Of a DNA stretch of 64,000 nt, positions 48,628 through 59,212 are shown in pieces. A program made the position numbers and the translations under genes. Within the stretch, counting starts at the first letter, position 1, and every line of letters starts with the position of its first letter. The DNA comes from Pseudoscleropodium purum (Eukaryota; Streptophyta; Bryopsida; Hypnales; Brachytheciaceae): assembly GCA_963969395.1 (NCBI GenBank), contig OZ017805.1, forward strand, positions 8,308,001-8,372,000, in the 5' to 3' direction. The notes under the pieces were generated by a model, which was not told the DNA's origin, searched no databases, and saw only the letters and a program-made list of their open reading frames with translations.

Positions 48628-50568
48628 ATGGCGGCAGCTACCGATTTGGCTACACGAAGGTCTGGAGTTATAGCTTGGATGGTTTGTCCGGTTATCCCTT
48701 CCAATCCAGGTCACCGAGTACAATTAGAGGAAGACCTCATGTGTATCGAGTGCGTCGGGTTGTTAGATGGTCGTAGAGCATGAAGAATGAGGAAATGATT
48801 CAGGAACTCATTTACGGAGTTCTGAATCAGTACAAGTTGATAGTGAAAAGTCGACCCGTAGCTTGGACGGAAAACATCTGGATAGATGTCTATTTGTTTA
48901 AGAAGAATGGGCTCAGACCAGCCAGAAGAGTGGACAAGTACGTGACCAGAAAGTTCCGGAGTCAAGCCCACTCAAAGGAAGGATTTGCCATTAGCGACTG
49001 TAAAAATGAGAAGCATAGACGGGTATTGGATTTCCTTATTCCAATTCTGTATCTAAACAAGCCTACTTGCGTTACGGTCATGGTGGCGAATACCATTTTC
49101 GGGGCCTTTGAGGACCGGATTGTCTATTAGGGACGAGTGATTTAGGGAGTCGTGAGCAAGCTGGCAAACCATGTAGGCCAAGCAAAGCACAGTCCTATCA
49201 TGCCATATCTATTCCACATCTATTACCACAAGGAGGTCTTGAGTGTCAGGGAGACGATTGAGTACAACACTACAGTCAAGATCTTGAAGTATGGCCTTAC
49301 GAAAGAACTAGAGAAAGAGGAGAAGGAATCCGAAGAAGAACAACTGGAAGAAGAAGAAGCAGTGGACCGAAAACGAAGGAAGTTCACTGATCTGGCGTCA
49401 AGGAGGAAGGCACCAACACCAAAATGGGAGGAACCAATACCTGATCCAAAACCTCCCCAAGAGTTCAAATTCTTTAAAGCTGGAATCTAATGGATGCAGC
49501 AAGCCAAACAGATGTATGGCAACTTGGAGGATCACGTGCTTCTTAAGCAAAGGAACTCAAGATAGAGCCAAACAAAATTTTGGAGCAGATCTGGAAATGC
49601 CTGAATCCAGAGGAGTTTCGACAAAAGGAGGAATAGATCCAGAAGCTGAAGGAGGAAAGAGACAACTTCAAGTCTCAACTGGAGCTGAATGCAACAAGAT
49701 AGAAGAAATAGAGGCTCTCTAGCTTGTCTACAACCTCAAGGAACTCGTCATGGTTTTGGAACATATAGTGATTTGAATTGAGCTCTACACCCCTTGGTTG
49801 CCAAAGGAAGGGCATATGATCGGATCCAGAATGGTGAAGATCTTGGTGGACTTCGAAGCTCAGATGGGGATTATGTTGAAGGACATGCGCACGTTGCTAG
49901 GGAACTTGGATCTAGAACAGGCCATTGATTTAGAAGGGTTTCCGGAAGTTCCAAAGAATATATTCCGGGATACTCTGATTCGACACACTCTGATCCAACA
50001 GGCTTCAAGTGGCCCGATCCAGCCCCAATCGAAGGGACTAAAGTCTATCCTCATTCTAGATGCACGACCTTCAAGTAGCTAGGTATGGACTCTAGTAGGA
50101 CCAGTAGGACCTGAGCCAAAGAAAAGGGTGAGTGGGAAGTCTATTCCAGCAGAACAAGCACTTTCCATTCCAATTTTCCCACCACCTAGGAATGTTACGA
50201 CTGGAAAGTTTATGGTACCCGAATTGATGGTTTGCGGAAATCTCAATGCACGAATTGCAATGATGACGAATCCGGCTCAATTTCACCCAGAAGACTTCTC
50301 TCATATACAACAATCAACTCCGAAATACAATCGTGCTGAGATTACACTAGGTGAATCGCCACAAGCCAAAGATCCGGAGATTTAGGAGTTTGAAGAATCA
50401 AAAGAAGAGGTGCTAAAGTTCGAATCCGAGGAAGAGACGACATCGGAAGACTCACCTCCCAAGATTTCACAGAAGCTCCAAACTCGGTCATTAGTAAAGA
50501 ATATGCCAATGAAGGCTTCAAGCAATCAAAGTGGGAGCAATTCAAAGAAGGTACGGCAAGGTAGATAG
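48628..50568 (+). pseudogene. Gag-like gene of copy C
   Basis: Starts at an ATG conserved in copies D and E, with VIPSNPGHRVQLEEDLMCIE before a 1-base deletion near 48760. The long open part 48780-49130 has NQYKLIVKSRPVAWTENIW, SKEGFAISDCKNEKHRRVLD, IPILYLNKPT and VANTIFGAF. After TAG codons the frame 49152-49490 has HSPIMPYLFHIYYHKEVLS, an acidic Glu-rich run and KRRKFTDLASRRK. The C-terminal half (49798-50568, several frames) keeps GSRMVKILVDFEAQMGI, DLEQAIDLEGFPEVPKNIF and a basic tail. Element B's gene aligns over the N-terminal two thirds. Inactive as it stands. Confidence 0.65.
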
Positions 50569-51029
50569 AGCGTAGGTAGTTAGGTAGGATTTTTATCTGA
50601 AACAAGAATTCCAAATGTGGATCCGGATTCCAGATTGTTTTGGAGATTCCAGACTTGTAGAGGTAGTTGGGTTGTGAACGTTCCGGATATCCCGGATTGT
50701 TCACTAGTTGGTTGCCTTGATTTTTGGCATGCCTTTTTGGCTTTTTAGATGTTGACTTTGGTTTTGGTTTTTGGTTTTTAAAGGCGGGCAAGTTTGTTGC
50801 CCTCTCATTCCATCCTAGTAGTTACTTTGTTGTATTTCATTCCCTTCTTTAAATTGAGTCACTTGGCGAATCTTTTGGCTCCAACCATGTATCCAGATTG
50901 TATTGGTTTGTTGTTTGAATGTAGATATGTGAGAAGGACGGGTGAAGAGGAATTCGGATTTTAAATAACTTGATCAAACTGAGGGTGTACTATTGTAATG
51001 ATGTTAGATAGGAGACGAGGGAGCTGCAC

Positions 51030-51212
51030 ATGGTGCCTTTAAACTACCGGAACGGTAATCCGGTTTCTAGTGAAGAGTGGTTTGAATACAGATCCAGAAT
51101 TGAAAACAATTCTATACGGAAATTAGCGACCGTCAGAAGAAACTCCCACTCACCGGAAGGTCTACCAACCTTAGAATCTATCTTACACTTGAAAAGATTA
51201 CCCCCTTGTTAG
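51030..51212 (+). pseudogene. Second conserved coding segment of family A (copy C)
   Basis: 60 codons open: MVPLNYRNGNP, EEWFEYRSRI, and NSHSPEGLPTLESILHLKR. The best-preserved of the four copies. It could be a separate small protein or a C-terminal exon of the Gag-like protein. No known motif. Confidence 0.5.
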
Positions 51213-51694
51213 TTCCAAGTGTCTCAGATTTGTCATTGTAGTAAGGAGGAGTGAACGTAGTCTTGAGTGACCTGCATTCCGGATCGACCATCCAGGATGT
51301 TGTGAGGATCCAGACCTACCTTCTGTTTTACAACACCTTGAGTACTTGGGTGTTTGTTCTTGGTTTGTTTTTGTCTATGTAGTGAATAAACAAGAATAGT
51401 GAAGTCCCTACCCCTCGAAAGATCAATAGCAAACCCTCTTATGGTAAAACAGAGGAATTGAAAACTAGTTTGTTAAGGGGCGAATCCAAAAAACCGGGTG
51501 ATACTAGATCCGGATTAGAATTCAGATAGTAGTGATTCTAGAAAAGAGAGTGGAAGAGAATTGTTGGAAGAGGAGGAAACAATCATTTGGATATTGAAGT
51601 TAAAGGCATCTAGAATTCTCTGAGACGAAAACTCATATCATGTTACCACGTTGTTGTGGGTAAAGATAATTACGCCTAGACTGCGCATACAACA

Positions 51695-53215
51695 TAATTA
51701 TCAACAATGGATGTGAAAGCCATCAACCACCATCAAGTGCACTTCTTTCTACCATTTTTTACAAGAATGTCATCTTCGAATTGCCTCTATGTCGTTCATG
51801 CTCGTCTTTGTCAACTGGATAGAATTTGAAGAAGATAGATAAGCATTATGATGGACATCCGTGGTGCAAGGTACAGATCACAAACATTCACAATTCTAAC
51901 AATCAGAGGTTTCGTAAATCATACTATACTAGTCCTATTGCTTGTTTAAATCTTGAATGTGATTACTTGAAAAGAGCTAGGAAATACAATGAGACAAAAT
52001 GGAGTCTTTTTTTTATTAGGGAGCAATCCTCCCAAAGAATGTACTTTAGTTTGCAAGCTGTGCAAAATAGCACCAATGTGCCAAAATACACGTAATGCTA
52101 GAATATACTACTATTATAGCAAGAATTCTAAAATGATGAGGGTTGCAATTCATTTACATTTTCATTCCCACCTAGTAGCAAAAGGCATGTTTAGAGACTT
52201 TGTAGAAAAGATTTTTGGACTCATTGAAGAGCAAGTGGCCAAAACACCAATGGCCACAAATTCAACCTTTACTTTGTTGGCAAGTAAAGATTTCCTAACA
52301 ATGTATTTGTTTCACAATAGAAAAGTAGAGAAAAAGATGTTGAAAGGAAAAGAGCTACAAGAGGTAATGGACCGATTTGAGTATTTATGCAATCCCAACA
52401 TCCACAATGTCATATCTTCATTTTTCTCAAATTATCGTAGAAGCATCATTGACAACATTATAATCATGAAGAAAGAGTTGAAGTTTGAATTCATTCACGA
52501 AAGCATCTTCCCTAGCCAAGGCAAAGAGAAGGTGTACATTTTCAAGATGCTCATTGAAGGTCCTGGAAGCATAATGGACCTAGTGAAGAGCATGCAATCT
52601 AAAGAGAATCTATAAAATGCATAGATGATGTTTGACCACATGAAGCGTATAAAAGAGTAGACCACAATAGCTTGCCACGTCTACAATCCAAATTACAAGA
52701 AGGTGATGACCATTTCAACATGTGGCATGCAATCGAAAGATACCAAGATTCAAGTGCTTTTCTAGAAGTACTTGAGTAATGTGATGTCGCAACATGGAGT
52801 TGAAAATCCAAACTTCAAAGGATTTATGGCAAATAGTGCTATGACCAATTGGAATGTGGTTCACATTGTATATAGTAGTGGTTTTGCAAATCAAGAAATG
52901 GAAGACCAAGAAAGGACTTGCTTGTTGCATTGGAGTATTTCGCTTCAAAAACACACACAAAATTACATCAAGGAAGCATTTCAACATTAGCACAATTTAC
53001 TTTTTAAGGAATACAAAGATGCAAAGTCAATGGAGGATGCGGAGACAAAATACCTAGCAATTTGATTGTGGTGGTTGTCATCTGGAGCAACTATTGAAGA
53101 TACACTTCATCATTTGGACCATTGGCTTGCATTTTGGCATTTTCATTATAGACAGTGGAGAGGCTTCATGCAAATGATATGCCACTTTGTTTACGTGGAA
53201 TAGAAAAGTTGAATT
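51695..53215 (+). pseudogene. Relic Z, central transposase-like part
   Basis: Continues Z after copy C. Frame 1 (51826-52000) has YDGHPWCKVQITNI and CLNLECDYLKRARKYN. A frameshift near 52010 leads to CTLVCKLCKIAPMC, a zinc-type cluster, then RVAIHLHFHSHLVAKGMFRD. Another shift near 52610 leads to KKVMTISTCGMQSKDTKIQ, NPNFKGFMANSAMTNWNVVH (near 52800-52860), ERTCLLHWSISLQKHTQ and WLAFWHFHYRQWRGFM (near 53120). This ordered set looks like a DDE-type transposase of plant transposons. The GFMANSA segment probably had Asp in place of Asn. Family assignment is by pattern and uncertain. Two frameshifts and several TAG codons make it non-functional. Confidence 0.55.
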
Positions 53216-53811
53216 TACATTTTTCAATTTTTTATTCCTAAATATCTATTAATTTAGTTTTTTGTTATACATGTGTATACTGTCGACCTAAAAAGCTATA
53301 AGATTTTTGGATGGTTTTGTAATAATGGAAATTCATTTTTTTCTATATTAACCAAAAGTAGAAGTAGTGTAAGAGAGGCAAAATACTCAAGTCAAACCCG
53401 ACTTGGAAGTTTGGCCTTCCACTTTTGATAAATTATAATTTTGTGGGCTAAAAGATTCTGCAAAAAATAAAAATAAAAATCCACATCAACCAAAAGTGGG
53501 GATATTGTGAAGGAGCCTAAATACCTAAGTCAGACCTGACTTGGATTTTGGATTCATTGTTGTACTCTAACTTTTGGTTCATGTAGAAAAAAAATTTAGA
53601 CAAAATTAAAATAGATTTGATATGTGTAGCATAATGTGCATTTCCTAGTATTAGTTGCTTGAAGAATAAAACAATTATTTCTTCATTTAAAAAAAAAATC
53701 CCTTCATGTCATGTACCTTGTACAAGTATTCATTGGTTTTAATTCTAAATTACTATTGATTATGTTGTATGCCATTGTAGTAAGACACTTAATTTTTGCG
53801 GGGTTACATTT
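53216..53811. other. Non-coding interval between Z segments
   Basis: AT-rich sequence with A-runs, including two similar phrases (AACCAAAAGTAGAAGTAGTGTAAG near 53350 and a relative near 53500). It separates two coding stretches of Z and may be an intron, though clear splice sites were not identified. Confidence 0.35.
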
Positions 53812-54660
53812 ATAGGCTTTGAGTTTGGAAGAGCTAGCCAACATGCCCTCCTGCAACTTGTCAAAAACCATTTTCAACAAGTGGCTTCAAATGTCCAAAA
53901 ACAAAGAAATAATTTGTCTGATGCCACTTGCAATGATTGTAGCTGTGCATGGATGCAAATGACAAATTACCATGGGTACTTGAAGGGACATGCTTTGGGA
54001 TTTGGGCCATCACAGGATTTTAAAGTTAAAAGTTGCAAGACAAAGCAACAATCCCAAAAAAATTGTACAAGCACTAAATACCTTGTCTGGTTCTAAGGAT
54101 ATTCAAAGTCACATATCTCATTTAGAAAGAGAAGAAATTTTTGGAAGCACAAAGAGGAAGTTGGACGTACTAATTGGTGATGGAGGGGATTCCAGTAGAA
54201 TAGACAAAATCAATTTTTCTTAACCTTGTGTTTGAACACATTCAACAATGGCTTCTATTGATTCTTTTGGAGATAGTAGTAAGCAACTTCAAGTGAATAC
54301 TTCTCTACATGTGGCCGTTGCATTTGAAAGTGAATGCAATACATTGAAGTGGTACATTGCAAGGAATAGCCACAAATCAAATGCAAATTGTCATGCTCAA
54401 TAGCAAGGTTAAAACATCATATGCAAAGCAAAAAATTCAAAAGAAAGAAAGGGAACCGTTGCTCCAACCTATCGTGGAAGAAAGATAGATTAAGGGAGCA
54501 AGAGAAAGGTAGTGGCAAACTTTTGGTTCTGTATAGATGACATTGAACGATGCGTGAACAAAAGCAAATACAAATGGATATTAGATTGGTAAGAGGTTCC
54601 AAAAGTATGGCCTGTTTTGACAAGGAGAAACTTGAGCCAAGAAGAGACATTACTCATGCA
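53812..54660 (+). pseudogene. Relic Z, C-terminal part
   Basis: Coding stretches in two frames: LEELANMPSCNLSKTIFNKW (53820-53885), YHGYLKGHALGFGPS (53970-54010), then in the next frame HLEREEIFGSTKRKLD (54110-54170). Towards 54660 there are GTVAPTYRGRKID, FWFCIDDIERCVNKSKYKW and RRNLSQEETLLMQHARF. The order and spacing fit the tail of the same transposase-like protein. Stops again include TAG and TAA one C-to-T change from CAG and CAA. Confidence 0.45.
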
Positions 54661-57600
54661 ACATGCTAGATTTTGACTTCAAGAGTGACTTCTATTGTTT
54701 CCTTGTCGGCTATTCAATATGTCGAACATATTTGAGAGTGTTTTGTATGATCAATTGCTTGTAGTAGACGCATATATATATCCAGTAGTACAAAATAGCC
54801 ATACCATCCGGCAAATTGCAAATGCACCAACTACGGAACAAGTAGGTAAGTGCTAGCAACATTAAAAGAGAAATATTGGGAGCAAAGTTGTTAATTTTCT
54901 TGGGTTTAGGAACAATAGTGTCACTGGAGACCAAAGCTGAACACAATTGGAATGTATATCGACTCACTGTGGGTATGTACCCATTGTATACATGCCTAGA
55001 CTTTACTACCATGGCTATTTCAATTATAGGTGGGTGACAATAGTATGTCAATTGCAAACATTTGTACTACCTCTTCTAATACTTTTGCAAGTGGACATAA
55101 ACAAAGACAAATTCATCCATGCACCAAATTATAGCTTCAATAAACTAAAGTTGGTTCTAATAAAAGTAGGGATTGTTACAATTTTAGACTAAAGACAAAA
55201 GTAGTGCTTTATGTAATTCTATTGTACAATACAAGAGGACACTTGATACGATAAAAATGATTTTAAGTCTATTGAGTTAGATTATTTCTACTTCTATTTT
55301 TCTATTCTATTTCTTTATATTATTTTTTAATCTCATTGTCTTTCTACTTTTTTAACATCAATCTTTTTTAATAGTTCTAATATTCTTACTCTTCGTTTCC
55401 TATATTTAGTCATTAGGTTTGTTGTTTTTTGGGGAGAATGATCCTTCATTCATTGTTGATTGGTACAATTGTCTTGCTAGAGACTAAGTAGACCATAACA
55501 TAAATATGTATCAAAGTATAGTGGATATGTTTTCCACGTGCGTATGCTTGGTTTTTGTGGATATGGTTTTTTTGCTATTGGAGATTGTTAACAATACATG
55601 AATTGCAAGCACTTTACTTCTTGTATTGGCAATTTTATAAAATAGACATCTCTGATGATAAATTCATTTGTGCATTGAGTTACAACTTCAATGAGTTGAA
55701 AGTACTTCTAATGCAAGTATAGTTCATCATTGTTTTTAGAATAGACATGGCTATATTATTCTATGTACTTCATTTATATTGTAGTATTTTACATTTGTTA
55801 CAATTGAAATGAATTGAAGTATATGGAATAGGAAATTTTTATGCATTCATGAAGTATGGAAGTATATTTCAAGAATCAAGAGCCAAATGTTTTGAAATAG
55901 AAAGGTATAAATGTCTAAGAACTACAATTGTGACCTCTAATTTAGTATTGCACATATGAATAAGAATTATTTTTTTTAAATTTCATTTTTATCATTTAGT
56001 TTTAATTTTTTTCCATTTTTTTTTTCATTTTGCTTTCTTTTTTTACTTTTTTTTCCCATGATGTTCCTATTTTTTTTTTTTCATTTTTTTCATTTTTTTT
56101 CATTCTTTATTTGAAAAAATTCTCGTTTTGTTCCATTTTGTTTTCAAATTTTTAGAGGATGGCTTTTGGATTTTATAGGTTGTTTTCTCAAAAAAAGGTC
56201 ACTCTTTAAATTTGGTGTATATTTGCAAAAGGTCCATAAGACTATAACATGTGTTGTGGATTCAAATCCTACAAGGCCCTATATTATATTAGTGGATGTA
56301 GTCTCTATACTTACATAGTTGTAAAAACTTGTATTAGAGTAGTTGTAATGAAGGCTAGGTAATACTATTCTCTATTTTTGTTAGTATTATTTTCTTAACT
56401 TATTATATTGTGTTCTATAAAAAATTCAAAATTGGGTAGAGAGTATAATTGTAGTGGGTGAACTAAGTGCTAAATTATGGATTGAGGTTTAAAGATTTTT
56501 TCATACTTGGAATGGGAACAAAGACATCTATTTCTTTAATGTCATACTTCTTTGGTTTAAACAATTGCATGTCAATCGCGATGAAGGGCTAAATTCGTTC
56601 TGGACAAATGGATCAAGGAGAATTAGACAAAGGATGCTCTACGAGGAAAGGAATTGCTTGGAATTTGACAAGTTGATGGAAGTTGTCCATGGATTTGCTA
56701 GTGTTAGTTAGCTCAATGTCTAGAAGTATGTAGTTCAACTTGATAGAGTATGCAAACAACATTGGATAGTTATAATATGCTTGTGGTGGAGCTTGAGTCA
56801 AGCTAAAGTATAACTCAATTTTTTTTTATGGGCTTCTATGCCATATTTAACTGGTTTTGGACTATTGAAAGTCCAAAATTAAAGAAATGTAGAAATCTCC
56901 CAATGTATGATGTTAGGCAATAGACTTGGAAAATAAAGTTAATTTCTGTGAGGGCGTTGCAAGGCTTAGAGAAGTCTATTCAAACACACAAATATGCACA
57001 TGTTGTAATAAATACTCAGTGACTTTGAATGATGAAGTAAATAGAAAAGTTGAATGGATGGATGGTGTTTGGCAAGACATTGAAAAATATCTTGATAAAC
57101 TGAAGTTCATTTTCTTTAGGGTTTTACATGCTTCCAAGAGGTCCATTGAAGCACACATACATGCACCTCTAGATATACATGAATTGTGAATACAAATCGA
57201 TACACAAGTGGTGATGCATGGTGATAGGCATTACATCTATAGATATCTACATACATTCAAGTTCATCTTCTGTGTATATGAAACTATCGTGATAAAAGCA
57301 GGGACAACACAAATTACAACAAAACAATGTCATTGACAGTGTAATAAAAGAAATGAAGACGAATATTGAAAATAGTAATTAGGCAGAAGAGAAGGGTCTT
57401 GCAACATTCTAACAATTATGTAGAAGATTCTATACAAGAAAACAAATAATAGCAAAGCTAGTAGAGCATGGGCATTTGCTATAACTATGACATGGGATTT
57501 ATAGGTTGTCTTCTAGGAAAAAAAAGAATAGAAAATTCTTATGTGAATTGATAAAATAAAGGCATCCCAAATACAATAACTTCCAAAACAACCACTGTTT

Positions 57601-57831
57601 ACTAATTGAACCAAAAGATATAGAAAGCCATTTACTTAGGAAATGGATGTTGCCATTGTCAAGCCAAATAAAAGAATGCATCAGGAATAATCCTAACAGC
57701 CATGCCGTTGTCACATTAGACACAAGAGAGCATTGGGACAACTCTTGCCAATTATGCCATTGCTAGGCTGGACAGAAGAAATCATTGGAAGAAATCCCAA
57801 TGCCTACGTTGGGCCATGATAAGTTAGTCGA
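54661..57831. other. Long non-coding interval with a duplicated coding-like motif
   Basis: Mostly AT-rich, with a strongly T-rich tract at 55970-56150. Two diverged copies of a ~45-codon plus-strand stretch lie at 55028-55180 (QVDINKDKFIHAPNYSFN) and 55580-55725 (KIDISDDKFICALSYNFN), where similarity is better in protein than in DNA. The rest has no supported gene; the 87-residue ORF at 56926 and the minus ORFs at 56613 and 57499 lack support. Confidence 0.35.
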
Positions 57832-59212
57832 TTAGAGGTCCACCTCGTTTGACCTATTCAAAGTCACTTGGATAGCCTCTTTGCATTTCTTAGGAATAGT
57901 ACGTGATTTTGGGTTAACTTTCTTAGACCAATTTGTGTATAGGACACAACTCATGTCCACCTTAGTAGGTGGCATGTTCTCAACAATCCATTTTCCGTAC
58001 CAACAATTCTAGTACTTCAACTCCAGCATACTTTCGGAGTTGTTTGGTTTCCAATATTGGAGTATGAACTTCCTGTTACTCTCATGCCCTGTATCAGTGT
58101 ACACCTTTAACAATGCTCTTTCTTGCTAGACAATATATAGAGTGGTCTTCAAGTTTGAGTAGAACCCACGAATCCAGGCAAATATCAACCTAAAGATTGA
58201 AGCTTTTCCTTGGTGCCTCATTTGCGGGTCTACAATAAGGTTCCAATTCCTCTTCCTCAAGAATCATGTTGATAGGATTGATCGTCAGCCCTTAGCAAGA
58301 GGATTCCTGTATCCTCTAGTCAATCTTAGGGTAGAAGCCTTCAACCAATTCTAAAGGATAGTCAAGAAGGGGCTCCTTGAACTCACACAACACACGTTTT
58401 CAGTACTTGACGTATGGAACAAAGGTGGTCACAAATCCCTCACATTTGGACATCCCGTTTTCCTAGTACCCCAGATACTATTGAATTCTTAATAGAATGA
58501 AACCCTTGGTCAAGGTTGCTTTTTATGTCGCTTCCATTGCCTTCTCTTGATTTCTCGTGGCTTTTGGAACTTTGTTGCCCCACATAGGCTTCAAAAAAAT
58601 AAGTTTAGGGCAACCTCAAAAGAGCATCGAACGACCCATGTTGTCTTTCTTCTACAAGCATTGTGAAGGTGTATCAATTGGTAGCCATTGTAAATTAATT
58701 GCTGACGTTTTATACTTCATGACGGGGATTCCATCACTATCCATGTAGAAGCGGAAGAGGTGCATTTCCTCCCAACCTATCAGTTTTGTTGTGCCACTAC
58801 ACAAGTAATCTTTAACAATGACTTGAAATCCACCATCTTTTGGATGAATTTTGGCATGAATGATAATTCTTGCAACTATATGAAAGCCTTTATAAGATCT
58901 ACAACAACAAATGTATTCTTACTCTTTAAAGCCTTCGAGAGGTGCTTGAAATACACATCAATGTCCGCATGCGTATATCCGACTAGTAGAAAATCCACCT
59001 AAATTTCCTTAAAGAGTCCTTGTATAGTAAGCAAAGACAAAAATGCCATCAGATGATGGTTCTTGTTATCTTTGGCAAAGTTATCAAGCTATAGATAGAG
59101 ATTCTTACAAAAAGGGTAAGATCCATGTCTAGATTCTTTAGGAATCAATTTCAAGGCGTCCATACACCTTAATGTCCTTCTCAATAGCACGTCAAACATT
59201 GCATTCATAAGC

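Larger units (their letters stand above)
47882..51694 (+). mobile_element. Family-A element copy C (most complete)
   Basis: Starts TGTGGGAGCACAAAAACTC, ends CTAGACTGCGCATACAACA. 5-bp flanks GAATT (47877-47881) and TAATT (51695-51699) match at 4 of 5. About 3.5 kb after subtracting the Mutator-like insert at 48204-48474. Parts in order: AT-rich leader with GGGTACTTAAAT, Gag-like gene 48628-50568, T/G-rich stretch near 50700-50800, second coding segment 51030-51212, terminal region. No long terminal repeats: the 5' terminus does not recur near the 3' end. It lies inside relic Z. Confidence 0.8.

Noticed and set aside
48755..48785. TTAGATGGTCGTAGAGC in copy C looked like a primer-binding site (TGGTATCAGAGC)
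   Set aside because: In A2, D and E the same position reads as codons of the Gag-like ORF (GATAGGCCATGG...), and C differs by a 1-base deletion. It is coding sequence and not a tRNA-primer site.
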